Shown one piece after another: positions 11,591 to 23,779 of a stretch of DNA of 64,000 nt. The stretch comes from Talpa occidentalis (taxonomy: Eukaryota; Chordata; Mammalia; Eulipotyphla; Talpidae), in the NCBI RefSeq assembly GCF_014898055.3, contig NW_023601212.1:56842329-56906328 (forward strand), written 5' to 3'. The position numbers and the translations under genes were made by a program. Under the pieces are notes generated by a model. The model searched no databases. It saw only the letters and a program-made list of their open reading frames with translations, and was not told where the DNA came from. The stretch's first letter is position 1; each line of letters begins with the position of its first letter.

Positions 11591-11615
11591 TGTCATTGAA
11601 ATTTTTATTGGACTA

Positions 11616-12197
11616 AACCACTGTGGAAAGCTGTGTGGAGATTTCTGGACCTACTAAACATAGAGCTTCCATATGATCCAGCAATTCCACTCCTAGGAAT
11701 TTACCCAAAGGACACAGAAACATCAATTCCAAAGAACACCTGCACCCCTATGTTTATAGCAGCACTGTTCACAATAGCTAAGCTTTGGAAACAACCCAAA
11801 TGCCCAAAAATAGATGACTGGATCAAGAAGATGTGGTACATATATACCATGGAATATTACTCAGCATTCAAAAAAGATAAACACATGCAATTTGCAGCAA
11901 CATGGATGGCGCTGGAAGGGATCATGCTCAGTGAAATAAGCCAAAAAGAAAAAGAAAAATACCGGATGGTCTCACTCATAGCAGGAATCTAGAAAACTTA
12001 AACAAGGGACCAGGAAAATGAATAACTATAAGAAAGTGAAAATCAAAATCAACAAAAAACTATGAACCAGAGACACTTTTAGGGGGGCGGGGGCGGGAGG
12101 GGAGGGATTGGGGTCAGAATGGGGGGGCTGCAATTGTATGGGGAATATAACAATAAAATTTATTATCTAATAATAAAAAAAAGAAATAAAAAAAAAA
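11616..12197 (+). mobile_element. Young 5'-truncated LINE-1 insertion
   Basis: About 580 bp of the L1 3' end in plus orientation inside a minus-strand L1. It has an uninterrupted ORF2 C-terminal stretch (11633-11992, 119 codons), the guanine-rich 3'UTR tract at 12082-12114, and an A-rich tail at 12166-12197. A perfect 18 bp duplication, gaaatttttattggacta, lies at 11598-11615 and 12198-12215. The perfect duplication and intact frame indicate recent insertion. Confidence 0.96.
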
Positions 12198-14479
12198 GAA
12201 ATTTTTATTGGACTAGCAATGAATCTGTAAATTGCTTTTGGTAGGATGGCCATTTTGATAATGTTAATTCTTCCAATCCATGAACAGGGGATGTCTTTCC
12301 ATTTCTTTGTGTCTTTTTCTATTTCTTTTAATAGTGTTTTATAATTGTCTTTATATAAGTCCTTTACCTCTTTTGTTAGGTTTATCCCCAAGTATTTGAT
12401 TTTGTTTTGTTTCAATAATAAAAGGGATGGTTTTCTTGATTTCTTCTTCTTCAAATTTATTGTTTGTGTATAGAAAGGCTACTGATTTTTGTGTGTTGAT
12501 TTTGTATCCTCCTACTTTACTAAAGTGATTGATTAGTTTAATTAGTTTTTCTGTGGAGTTTTTGGGGTTCTCTATGTGTATTATCATATCATCTGTGAAT
12601 AGTGATAGTTTGGCTTCTTACGTGCCTATTTGGATTCCTTGTGTGTCTTTCTCTTGTCTTATTGCTCTAGCTAGGACTTCCAGTATTATATTGAAAAGCA
12701 GTGGTGGGAGTGGACATCCTTGTCTTGCTCCAGATCTTAATGGAAATGCTTTCAGCTTTTCACCATTGAGAATAATATTGGCTGTTGGCTTGGCATATAT
12801 AGCCTTTATGATGGTGAGTTATTTTCCTTGTATCCCAAGAATTTCAAGGGTCCTTATCATAAATGGGTGTTGTAATTTGTCAGAAGCTTTCTCTATTGAT
12901 ATCATCATATGCTTTTTATATTTCTATTTGTTGATGTGTTGGATTACATTGATTGATTTTTGGATGTTGAATCATCCTTGTGTCCCCAGAATAAATCCTA
13001 TTTGGTCATAGTGACTTATCTTATGGATACATTGTTGGATTCTGATAGCTAAGATTTTATTGAGGATTTTTGCATGAGTGTTCATTAGAGAGATTGGCTT
13101 GTAGTTTTCTTTTTTTTATGTTGTCCTATTCGATTTTGGTATTAGTGTAATATTGGCTGTGTTTGGTATTATCCCTTCCTTCTCAATTTTTTGAAAGAGT
13201 TTATGAAGAATAGGCACTAATTCGTTTCTGAATATTTGGTAGAATTCATCTGTAAATCCATTTGGTCCTGGGCTTTTGTTTTGGGGGAGAGTTTTAATTA
13301 CCATTTCAATTTCACTGCTTGCAGTTGGTCTGTTTATGTGTTCTATTTCTTCTTTATCTAGCTTTGGGAGATTGTAGAGTTATAAGAATTTATCTATCTT
13401 TTCTAAATTGTTGAGTTTGTTTGCATATAACTGTTCATAGTAGTTTCTGATTATTCTTTTGATTTCTGCTGTGTCTGTTGTGATTTCTCCTTTTTCATTT
13501 GTGATCCTATTTATTTGTACTTTCTCCCATTTTTCCTTTGTGACCCTGGCTAGGGGTTTGTCTATTTTATTTTTTTTTTCAAAGAACCAAGTTTTTGTTT
13601 CATTGATCTTTTGGATTTTTTTTTAGTTTCTCTTTCACTTATTTCTGCTTTGATTTTTATTATTTCCTTTATTCTACTATTTTTCAATTGTTATTTTTCT
13701 AGTTCTTTGAGATGGGAGATTAGGTTATATTTTTGAGTGCTTTCTTGTTTCTTGATATGAGCCTGTATTGCTATATACTTTCCTCTTATTACTGCTTTTG
13801 CTGTGTCTCATACATTCTGAAAACTTATGTCCTCATTGTTGTTCATCTCAGAGTATTTTTTAACTTCTTCTTTGATCTCCCCTTTAATCCAGTGATCTTC
13901 CAGTAGTGTGGATTTCTATGTCTATGAAGTGGGAAGGTTCCTTACTTTCATGTATGTTAAACTCATCACATCTAGGTCTTTATTTAGGGGTCTAGTATCC
14001 TTGTTTATTTTTTGTCTTGTTTATCTGTCCATTGGTGAGAGTGGAGTGTTAAAGTCTCCTACTATATATGTATTTTCTAAAATGTCTGTTTTTGGAGCTG
14101 ATAATAATTGTCTGATATATTTTGGTGCTCCTTTATTTGGTGAGTATATGTTAATGGGTGTTAATATCTTCCTGATATATTGTCCCCTTAAACATAATGT
14201 AGTGTCCATCTATGTCTCTTTTTACCTTTTTTAGTTTGAAGTCTGTTTCATCTGATATAAGTATTAGCTGTTCCTAACTTCTTTTTTGGCCCATTTGGTT
14301 GTGTCTCTTTGATGATTTTAGTCCATTTACATTTAGGGTTAATATTGATATGTTGATGTCGGTAGTAATCATTTTGTTTGTCTTTTTGTGATTTAATTCC
14401 TTACCTTACTCTGTTCTTCTTATTAATTCCTCTTTTGATTGTGGCTTTAGGACTTATAGTATTTTTTGGAATGGGTGTT

Positions 14480-15285
14480 TAATAGTAATGATTTCTGGAG
14501 ATTCTGTTTATCTGACAAGGTCCGTATTTTTTCTTCATAGAGGAAGGAGAGCTTTGTGGGGTAAAGTATTCTTGGTTGACATTTGTTAACTTGGAGTTTG
14601 TTGAATATGTCTCTCCATTCCCTTCTTGCCTGTAGTGTTTCTTCAGAGAAGTCTAATATCAGCTTGATTGTTTTTCTTTATAGGTTATCTATATCATCCT
14701 TGTCAGCTTTATTATTTTTTCCTTGTCTTAGACTCTTAGAAGCTTTACTACTATGTGTCTTGCTGTAGTTTTCCTTTCGTTGTGGTAATTAGGTGTTCTA
14801 GCTTCCTGTATGTCTATTTTCATTGCTTTCATGCTTGGGAGTTTTCTTCGATTATCTCCTTGAATAATTTCTCAGTTCCTTTGTCTCCCTCCTTACCTTC
14901 TGGGATTCCTATAACTTATATTTCCTTTCCTTATGGTTTCAGATAGTTCTTGAAGTGTTTCTTCATTCTTTTTCCTTAGTACATCTCTTACCTTTTCATT
15001 TTAGGTTCTTTTTATATCTGTATCTTTGAGAGTACTGATTCATTCTTCCATTTCAACAATTCTGTTTTCATTGCTTTTCTCAGAGTTCTTTAGCTCTTCC
15101 ATAAATCTTTTAATAGCCTGCATTTCCTTCATTTCCTTCTTTAAAGACTCAATTTCATTTTTCAGTTCATTAATTATATTTCTCATATCATCCTTTTCCT
15201 TTTTGTCTTCTTTATATTTTGTTATCATGGCGATTCTAAATTTTCTATCGGGCAGGTAGAGAAGTTCTTCCATGTCATTGTTGTT
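14480..15285 (-). pseudogene. L1 ORF1 (RNA-binding chaperone) remnant
   Basis: ORF1 protein coats L1 RNA as a coiled-coil trimer. The minus-strand stretch at 15040-15273 (77 codons) starts MEELLYLPD and is rich in K/E heptads, matching the N-terminal head and coiled coil. An in-frame stop lies just upstream, near 15310. Downstream, 14480-15040 carries the RRM/C-terminal part with stops and frameshifts. Shorter than an intact ORF1 of about 340 codons. Confidence 0.8.
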
Positions 15286-15790
15286 GAGTTCTGGGGGCTC
15301 ATTTTCTTTTTATGGTGTGTCCTTCCCTAGAGGGCTTGCTTGGTTATTTATATTTTTCTTTCTCCCTGTTGTTTGTTTTGTAATTTGTTCTATGTGTTGG
15401 GCCACTGTGCCACTGTGCTGGTGGCATCTCCTTGGGATGCTCCTTCTGGGATGTCAGAAATTGGTGGCTGACTAAGTCCAGCACTGTTATGCCAGACTCC
15501 ACAAGGATAGTGATGGTGTGGATGGATTGATGGCACTGTCCCTGAAGATCACTGAGTTTCTGTATGCTGCTGGTCTCTTCCCCTTCATGCCCTTCTCAAC
15601 CTTTGTTTGCTGAGCCCTCCTTTTGTCTTTATTCAATTCCAAAAGGGGATCTTGAGGTTGCTGGCTTCCAACAGCTCAGCTAGCAGGCCCACACTTTCTT
15701 GGGACCCACAGTTCACCTTGATGGTGGAGTCCTCCCTCTTATCTACCACAAATGGTGGCTTTAATATTTGAGGTTTGTGACCTGTATTGT

Positions 15791-16929
15791 GGGCTCATAT
15801 TTATTTGAGCACATTCTGTGGGAGATTTATGTTACCTGAATTTAAGGACCTTTTCTCCCCTAGAATATTTTCTTAGCTTTTATAGTTTTACATTTTTTTT
15901 TCTTCACACTCTTATTTTACTCTTGAAGTATATGTATCAGTGTTTTAAGTTATCATTTAACAAGGGACAAACCAGTTTTATGTAACTTTTTGAAGATAAG
16001 GAAATAATTATTCAAAATAACTCTCTTCTTTTGGTGACTCTCTTCATATAATTTTATGTAATTCATTTTTGTTCATTTTCTTTACTCAGTTATTTATTTT
16101 GCTTTGGGAATCATACTGATACCCACAATTTTCTACTTTTAAAACAGTGATCCAGTTTAAAGACATGTCTCTGAAATTATAGACTTTGTGACTTATGATC
16201 TGGTGATCTTGTTTCACCCTCAATGATCTTCCTTGGCAAGGGGTTAGGAATTAAAGATAATACATGTGGAATATCAGTATATCAGTACTGTTTCTTAAAT
16301 TTTTCTTACATTTTCTTACAGTACAGTATGTGGAATATCAGTACTGTTTCTTACATTTTTCTCCCTTTAGGTATTTATCTGCTTCTCCAAATATTTTTGA
16401 CTGATGGCTTATTAACTAGATTTTCTAAAATAATTGTTTTTAGGGATCTTATTGAAGACCAAAGAGGGCTAATTTTATCTTCCAATATCCTCTATTGTCT
16501 TTGTCTATATTTCCCAGTATTTGGCACATATGTCTCATTAGCTATAAATATTTGGTTATTTCACAGACTAAGCATTAAAATTATTTTTTGGGAATGAGTT
16601 TAATAGAAGGATTATACAGTAAAAATTCCCTTACTTTGCCAGTTTTACATGGAAATCCCTTTATAATGTTTAAAAGCTTAAACATTAAACAAAAGAAAGT
16701 TGCCAGTTTGGGAGCAAGAATAATGAGAAAAGTCCACAAAAATTAAAATCAATTAAAATTTGTTGTTTAACTGTCTTTTCCACTTTTTCCTTTCAGTCAC
16801 TTAACACAAAATAATTGATAACATTTTGACCACTATATTGTCATCCTGGCTAAGTAAGATCATCTTGGTGTGTTTTGTTATGTATCTCTAGACAGAGATG
16901 GCAAAGTTTGAATGAAAATTCTTGCTTAT
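15791..16929. other. No gene; A/T-rich sequence with a local duplication
   Basis: Nothing I can assign with confidence; part may be older L1 flanking the 9917-15790 element. A duplicated segment starting tgtggaatatcagta occurs at 16265 and 16329 (64 bp period, imperfect). An open frame at 16223-16597 spans this duplication and has no recognisable domain. Confidence 0.45.
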
Positions 16930-17345
16930 TCTTCCATATGGTTTGGTTGTCACTATAAAACCACTACACCTCCAGGAATTACACTTTCCCATTGCTCTGC
17001 ACCTAGGGAGGTCGTGTGGCTAGTTCTCACCAATGGAATATAAACAAAAATAATGATGTCACATCACAGCCAAGGATATTAAGAAGAGGTGTGATTTTTC
17101 CTCCTTCTATTTTTCCATCTGCCAGAGTAGAACAGATGGCTCCAAGGCTCTAGAGGAATAACAAGGCCACAAAATGTTTGAAGGAACTTGGGTCTTTCAA
17201 TCACCAAATGGAAAAAAGCAGCTTATCTAACAGAAACACCTACATCAGGATGCTATTTAAGTGAGAAATAACACTTTTATTTTGTAAAGGTGCTGGAATT
17301 TTGGAATTGGTTTATTATAACTGTGTGATTTATCCTAAGTTAGAT
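16930..17345 (+). repeat. ERVL-MaLR LTR, MLT1-type
   Basis: Order of blocks as in old MLT1 LTRs: caccaatggaata near 17029, ttttccatctgccag near 17109, aggaacttgggtctttcaatcacc near 17182, acagaaacacctacatc near 17230 and gtgagaaataacacttttatt near 17261. Strongly diverged; limits approximate. No internal retroviral sequence beside it, so a solo LTR. Confidence 0.65.
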
Positions 17346-17704
17346 AATCTAGGTATTTATTTGTGTAAAGCCTATACTCCTCCCTGCCCATTGTCAAAAA
17401 CATTAGGGGGGACTTCCATCATCTTTAATACCCCTCTAATTCTGAGTCCTTGAATGAAATTACCTTCTGACACATGGCTTTATATAATGACATGTAATTC
17501 TTCAGGATTTTATTTTATCTTTGTTTTGTAGATTATCTGGGAGATGTTTCCCTAATAGAATAAAGAAGGTACATTTCTATGTGGCCCACAACATTTCTAT
17601 GTAGGTCAGGAATGCCATCATCTTATCTTTGTGACAGGCTTCACAAAATGCTTTTCTAAAACCCCAGAACTTCTAGATGTCTTATGTCTGCTACATTTTC
17701 CTAT
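17346..17704. other. No gene seen
   Basis: Mixed sequence with no recognisable repeat, open frame or motif; a short duplicated phrase acatttctatgt occurs near 17570 and 17590. Confidence 0.45.
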
Positions 17705-17714
17705 ACCAAAAGTT

Positions 17715-17983
17715 GTTTTTTTTTAATAGATTTATTTATTTATACAAGAACGAGGGTACAGGCCAGATGTGCGGGAGGGTGAGAGGATTCACCAGAGACA
17801 GAGTGGGGAACAGAACAGGCAGACTGACTGAAATACACTGCTGAGGAGAGCATCGGGCAAGACAGGAGAGGTCTGTTCGCTATGTGGGTTGCTCCATGGC
17901 CAGTGGGGATTGAACCGGCACTGCAGAGGCTGCAGACAGCTTCACAGCATTGTGCTCAACTGCCTGCGCCACCAGGGAGGCCC
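17715..17983 (-). mobile_element. tRNA-derived SINE, older subtype
   Basis: Minus-strand full-length copy. The tRNA-like head contains CCACCAGGGAGG at 17969-17980. A 10 bp duplication, accaaaagtt, lies at 17705-17714 and 17984-17993. Confidence 0.93.
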
Positions 17984-17993
17984 ACCAAAAGTT

Positions 17994-20638
17994 CTTTTTA
18001 TTTAATTTCTTCCTGGGACTTGATACATGGTTAATGCTATGGTTTTGAACCCTGCAATATTTGAACGTGAGCACTTTGGATCCCTGGCAGAGATCTCTCT
18101 GTCCAAATAGCGGTATCATGACAATTTTAGGAGAGGATAACCTATTAGTTAATTGTGTACTCTCACATCAATTGTGTACTCTCACATCAAAAAGTTTCAC
18201 TGAGTTGATTAGATTCTAGGGTCACAAGTTAGTACCAGTCAGGAGGAAAAGGAGAACCAGTCAGGAACTCTGCCTCCCTGACTTTCATATCTCTCCCAGA
18301 AGTCACTGCTTACATCTGAACTAGTGTCTGGGAAAATGAAGGGGAGAATGGAATGGATGACAGCAGCCAGAACTTTCCTTACATGCCTTTTTGCACTGAC
18401 TAAGTACACGTGGGTTACTGTTGCTGGCACTGAGACTTAGCAGGTGCAAAGAGACGAAAGCAGAGAATTTGTGCAGAGAATGACAGAGGGCATTGGTAGA
18501 GCCTGGAACAAAGAGATTTTTTTTTAATGCATTATGTTGGACGTTTTAAAAAAGTTTCTGGGTGGGAGCACACGAACAACCTTTAATGTTGGCACAAAGA
18601 GATTTTGAAGGCCAGTGGTTCTACTGGGTCCTGGAAGTTCATTTTGATGGTTTTCTCTGAAGCAGCAAAAATGACCCTGCCTGTTTCCCAGAACTAAAGC
18701 AGAGGAAGCCCGTGTTCTTTCCTGCCTCCTTCAGGTGTATGAAGGGGCTCATGACACTTCCATTTTAAAAAGCGTTTGATGTATGAATCGCTCATCATGA
18801 AGCATATCCCACTGGTTTGATAAGGCATGGGGGTTAATTAAAGCTGTGTAAAGAGATGGGCTGTTTGGCTTTTCCTTACAGCTGGACTGAGAAGTCACAG
18901 TCTGGCTGGTTGAGCACAAACTTGGAGGGCCTCCCAACTGGAATGGAATCAAAGACTTCTGTGGCCTCAGGTTTGTTTATTTTTGGCGTTATCTAAAGTT
19001 TTCTGGCCCTCTGGTTGTTAGAGAGGCAAGAGACTGAGTGGTTCTGACCCAGAGTTTAGTTTAGCACTGAGAGGAATTAAAGTAATGTAACTGAGTTTAC
19101 CCTGAAATACACAGGGGGTGTGGGCTGGTCCAGCTGTCTGAGTCTTCCCTGAAGCCCCCAGTACAGCTGAATTTTCCCCTCCCTTGTGCCAAGCAGGCCT
19201 ATCATTATTAGATCACAAGGCTCTGGACCATGTGACAAGCATACTATGGTGCAAATAATACAGTAAAGGAGAATGGAAGAAGACTGCATTTTCTTTTTTA
19301 AATTCTCTTTGCAGAAATCCTGCAGTGTTATGCTAAAATCTGTCTATTGATTTGGGTATAAATAGCCCCCATTTTCTAATCCAGATGCAGCCATGTGCCC
19401 CTCTGTACAGGGTTGTGATTCTCTGTTGTGTCTTGGAAGTAATAAGAAGATTCCACTGGAAAGAATGCTGGTAAATCAGCCCAGCTGAGATTACATAAAA
19501 GAAGAAGTAAATTTGGAGAAAGTATGTAATAAACCTCAATATCTAGTTGAGTGTGATTTTTAACAAAAGGCTCTTGCATTTAGCTCAGTGACTTAAGATT
19601 GTTAGATAGTAGCTAAATGCATTTTATTCAGACTTTTCTAGCCCTGGGCAGGAGCCATTTCAGAAGGCAAGGTAATTCTTCTGGAAAGGCATAAGCTGCT
19701 AAAATCACAGGTTTAAGGATTGATTTCAGCTCCTTGGTGATATGTATTTAGAACTTCAGAGACTTGGCTCTGCTAATGAAGGACTTCGTCTTCTGGGAAA
19801 ATTCCACTTCCCAGATCTAGGAGCCCTTTTTCTGGAAGGACCTAATGATACCTTGATTCATCTTTATATTTTTACTATTCCACAACTCCATTAATTTTTG
19901 GGTTATAATGCCTGCCAATTTATTTTGTATTTATTTGAGTTCCTGCTTTGCTATAGGTAGTACTGGAGAAAATATCATCATGATGATACTTTGAGAAGCA
20001 TTTTCCAAGGATGTTCTCCTCACATCTGTGAGATGCTACACAATAAAATGCTTCATGGTCAATTTAGATAGAGAAATAACGCATACTACACACTTCTTTC
20101 AAAAATTTGTTAATGCACATTTTAATGGGCACTAAAGGAAAGTTATTTTCATTTACTTATATGAATATACATATGCATATGTATATTTAGATAACATCAA
20201 ATTGTTTATTAGCATCCTAAGAATCAGTTACTAGTTTTCAGAATTTGCAAATCCCCATAGACTGAAATTCTGTCTAGAGTTCTAGACAGGCAAGTTACCA
20301 AGAAATGGTCATGGACCATCAAACCCTCTGAAAAAGCTTAATTTTTAAGGCAAAGGATGAGCACTGGCTAATCTTGTATATAGAAGAAAAGGAATCAAAT
20401 GTTCAGTAAAGTATGCAGGGGCTAGAATAAACTGCATTGGCTGCTGTCCATATGTAGTGGTGCTGAAACAGAGTGGTCTTGGTCCTGTTAAAAGTGGATC
20501 CCTGATAGAATCCTTTCAAAAGAACTGTTTAGAGTGTGCATTCTTGGTAATACATGCAATGCCTAGGTAAAAACCACTTGTATCATAACTACATAAGAAA
20601 CATTGTGGAGAAAATAAGTACATGTGGATATGGAATGA
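17994..20638. other. No gene; mostly unique sequence
   Basis: No recognisable coding exon. Noted inside: a perfect 19 bp tandem duplication at 18152-18189, and a segment of about 70 bases between two near-identical 14-16 bp direct repeats (about 18507-18522 and 18593-18606). Open frames here are short and patternless. Some of it may be repeats too old to read by eye. Confidence 0.5.
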
Positions 20639-20639
20639 G

Positions 20640-20800
20640 CAAACATGGGTTTTTGTCTTACTGCTCTAACTAATTGGATGTGTGAGCCTGGGCAAGCCAT
20701 TTAATCTCCCTGTGCCTTATTTGTCAAAAAAGATGATAGGAAAGCTTGAAATTTCATTCCAACTCCTAAAATTCATAATAATGGTTTTCCAAGTTAGTCT
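20640..20800 (+). repeat. MIR SINE fragment
   Basis: Core MIR wording in order: ggatgtgtgagcctgggcaagccatttaa near 20676, then tgtgccttatttgtcaaaa and the gatgatagg block. Ancient tRNA-derived mammalian SINE. Confidence 0.8.
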
Positions 20801-21094
20801 TTATGTGAGCACAGGAGAAATCGAACCATTGATATTTGCCCCAGGTTCTTGGGATTCTCTGTTCTCTTTTATTCTTGGGAGATGATATGCTTCCAAACCA
20901 TATGTGTTGCACTAATTGGTAAGAATATTCTATCTTGAGCCAGTAAAAATAACTAGAGAGTGCAGAGACAGGAATATTACAAGCATTTTGGAAATTTTAG
21001 ACCCCCTATTGAGAAGAAAGTTCTTCAGAGAAAGAATTTAGCATCTAAATTTTTTAATCATGTGTTATCAAACATATAATTAATATATAATTAT

Positions 21095-21560
21095 TATCAG
21101 ACTCTGTTCTAGTCATTTGGGGTTCTGTATATATGTTTGTGTGCCTGGGGGAGATAGCAAAGACATTATCTTGTACACTCAAGGAATTTGTTTTAGCAGA
21201 GGAAGACAGACAAAAAACAATATGCCCAATAAAATATAAATTATATTGCAAAAAGTTAGTTGTATAGTATATTAAAATATGCTAAATTTTATGCACAAGG
21301 GTAAAAGGGCATGGAAGATTGTAATTATAAATAAGGTAGTTAGGGGTAAGTCTCATTGAGAGAGGGATCTTTGAGCAAAGACCTGAAGCAGATACAGAAG
21401 AAAAATGCATGCTTACTGGAGGGTGAAGGGTGCAAGCAGAAGGAAAAGGTCAGAATAATAGGGTGTTTGGCAATTTCCAGGAAGGCAGCCTTGAAGCTGG
21501 CATGGTGTGAGCAGGCAGGTACGAGCAGAGGGTAGTCTGGGTTGCTTTGTCTGCTTGGAA
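21095..21560 (-). repeat. LINE-2 fragment
   Basis: Reverse-strand L2 3' region: ctgttctagtcatttggg near 21105, a purine-rich middle, gagcaaagacctgaagcag near 21372, and aggcagccttgaagctgg. Ancient, with frames lost. Confidence 0.65.
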
Positions 21561-21850
21561 TAAAGACCACTGAACCTACTGGAATAACTTATGTCCAACA
21601 GCAGTGTAGCCTGGCCTCAGAATCCTTTTCTGGTAAGAAGACTTGTAAGAGTTCCAGAGGAAAAGACCTCTCTGTTTAGTCCAGGATACTCAGCACCTGC
21701 AAATCAGAACATCCTCTCCCCCAGCAATAAAGTATCCAGCCTCTGCATCTGTAACAGCCTCCCCTGTAATTTATGCATTTTGTGGTGAGTTTAAATGCTG
21801 ACTCTATCATTATCTGAGTTTATTACCATTGCCATCTGCATATGTTTGAT

Positions 21851-21869
21851 GGGGGTGGGGTGGGGTGGG
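21851..21869 (+). other. Potential G-quadruplex, single-base loops
   Basis: Four runs of at least three guanines separated by single T residues. Intramolecular four-stranded folding is favoured by such short loops. It lies in non-repeat sequence with no gene nearby to give it context. Confidence 0.7.
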
Positions 21870-23125
21870 CAGGAAACCTCTGGACAGATTCCAAGTTGGA
21901 AGTCTGCATGTCTCTCTCTGTCCTTCTCCCCCAGTTCTCTGCTTTCCTCAGAACTTGGGACAAGGCCAGTGGCACATAATGCTTCAAAATAGGTGAATAT
22001 TCTCAGTAGCCTTATTGCCCTTTTCTGTGACTGCTTCTTTTCTTGTCCCTACAGTGCCTCTCCCTGCTTTCCTGACTCTAAGTACCAGTGTGGTACAGTA
22101 AGCTTACCTCCCTCCCTACCCCCTTGAACCAGCATACTCACTGTCAACCAGGAACAGACAAATATGCCAAAATTTAGCAAATGGTTATCTTTTGGAGCGT
22201 AGGGTTCTGCTTTTCAAAAATAGAATTTCTCTTTCATTTTGCAGCTTCATGTGTCATCATGTTGGAATGGAGAGGGTGTGGGGCTTTGGGACAGGCTTCT
22301 CAATATCCTAGAACCCTGAAACTTATTACCCAATGCTAGGCAGCCATGTACTCAGAGAGCAACCTTGGTCTCAGCTGCCCAATTATCCCTAAGCCTAGTT
22401 CTCTCCTGCTTTCCGGAAATCACCCTCTTACAAAGGTGTTAACTGCCTTTCCCCCCTCTTCTCTACACTCTGTTCCCTGTTCCCTCTCACCCCCTCCCCT
22501 TCCTCCATTTCTTTCCTTTTTGGCTAACAAACCTTCTTTAGATAATAGGGTATATAGTGAATGGTTTCTATGAGTCCATGAATTGCTCTTGGGAACCTGG
22601 AAGTGTCTCTAGCCCAAAGGGAGGGGTGGAGGAAATTGTTGCCCAGTGACTAGCAACTTGGTTTATTTTATAAGATTGTGTTTTCCACATTACTTTGTAT
22701 TATGAAATTATGCCCCATTTCATCAAATTTCAACCTGCATTATGATTGATAGTCCCGTGTGGTCACAGCCAGCTCACTGTGCTGTTCACCTGTCTGCTAG
22801 GCCACCCTCTACGACTGAGAAGCCAGAGCTAGACATTTTAAGGTCTCAGAATGAACAAAAGTGTTTGTTTCTCCCTTATCTCACAGTTTTCACCCTCTTA
22901 GACTTTTATGCAATCACAATAAGTCTAATCTACATTTCTTTGAAAAGACACAATGGCAGCCTACAGAGAATGTCAACTGAATGGAGGGATTACAATTATT
23001 AGAGGTGCAAAACCCTTGGAAGAACTAACAGATGAAGTAGGCCTTTAATGACACATTTAGGGTGTTGTGTCCCCATGTTCATCCCATCACTGGCATCACT
23101 ACCTTCATCACCATCATCCTAAGCT
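21870..23125. other. No gene; contains a pyrimidine-rich tract
   Basis: Non-coding by inspection. 22440-22530 is a strongly C/T-rich strand-biased stretch. An AT-rich part at 22660-22740 follows. No repeat family recognised. Confidence 0.45.
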
Positions 23126-23129
23126 AATA

Positions 23130-23310
23130 CAGTAACTGTCAGTTAGTGGGTATTTATTATTTTGGCACTCTGACAAGTATTTTATAAGAAGAGTCTCTTT
23201 AAATTATTTCAACCACCTAAAAAAAGGCACTGTTATTATCCCCAGATGAAAAAAAAATGAGGTCTTGAGCAGTTTAGTAACTTGCCCCAGGTCTAAATCA
23301 CCCAAGTAGG
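23130..23310 (-). repeat. MIR SINE fragment
   Basis: Reverse MIR: ggcactctgacaagtattttataag near 23163, ttattatccccagatgaaaa near 23232, gagcagtttagtaacttgcccaggtc-like wording near 23268. Confidence 0.8.
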
Positions 23311-23779
23311 CAAAAATCTCTATAATCAAATAAAGACAAATAGTGAAAATATGTATGTATAAATATAGATTTTTACATAATAATTCACCTTAGGCAAGAT
23401 TCTCAAGAACTTCTTTACATAGGAAGCTTTCCTGGTTCTTTATGCTTGGATCCTGTCACATGTTGATGGCTCAGGAACACATCTGCTCAGATATGCCACC
23501 TCCGCATCACACTTAGCCTGACCTCTCCTCTCTTTGTTGGGTCCCTTGCTCTGTCTTCTGTATACCAGCAGTGATGTTTGGCTGGCTTCTGGGGAGGTGC
23601 AATGAACAAAGGATGCAAAGACTTCTTTGTTAGTGAGTCTAAATACCATCCTCTGAAAGGCCTCCTATCTCCAAGTGCAGAGCTCTTTCCTCTGTGCTTG
23701 CAAGGCACATTGTTTCTAGTTCAATCTCTCATTCGTATTATTAATAGTATCTTCTATGTGGTGCTTTCACAGCCCTTCC

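Larger units (their letters stand above)
10139..14350 (-). pseudogene. L1 ORF2 (endonuclease-reverse transcriptase), broken and interrupted
   Basis: Read on the minus strand from high to low coordinates: an endonuclease piece at 14021-14209 with GDFNTPLS; the RT entry block KSPGPNGF within 13116-13304; the catalytic box at 12588-12599, which reads FTDD instead of FADD (one base change, GCA to ACA); and a C-terminal open stretch of 274 codons at 10140-10964. Stops, frameshifts, an internal deletion near 10480-10520 and two insertions remove function. Confidence 0.9.
9917..15790 (-). mobile_element. Long LINE-1, nearly all regions present, with nested insertions
   Basis: Minus-strand L1 with its 3' end at about 9917. 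3'UTR: about 9917-10138. ORF2: about 10139-14350. ORF1: about 14480-15280. 5' region: about 15281-15790. Its 3'UTR terminus (the tgtatgcattttcatcttgg block near 9968) differs from that of the young L1s at 2183 and 38090. It is interrupted by a SINE (11275-11590) and a plus-strand L1 (11616-12197). About 250 bases of ORF2 are missing near 10480-10520, where a 15 bp sequence is repeated. The 5' limit is approximate. Confidence 0.9.

Noticed and set aside
11258..11599. Frames across the SINE bodies (here, 47439-47715, 33791-34042)
   Set aside because: They are products of the GC-rich tRNA-derived SINE read in arbitrary frames.
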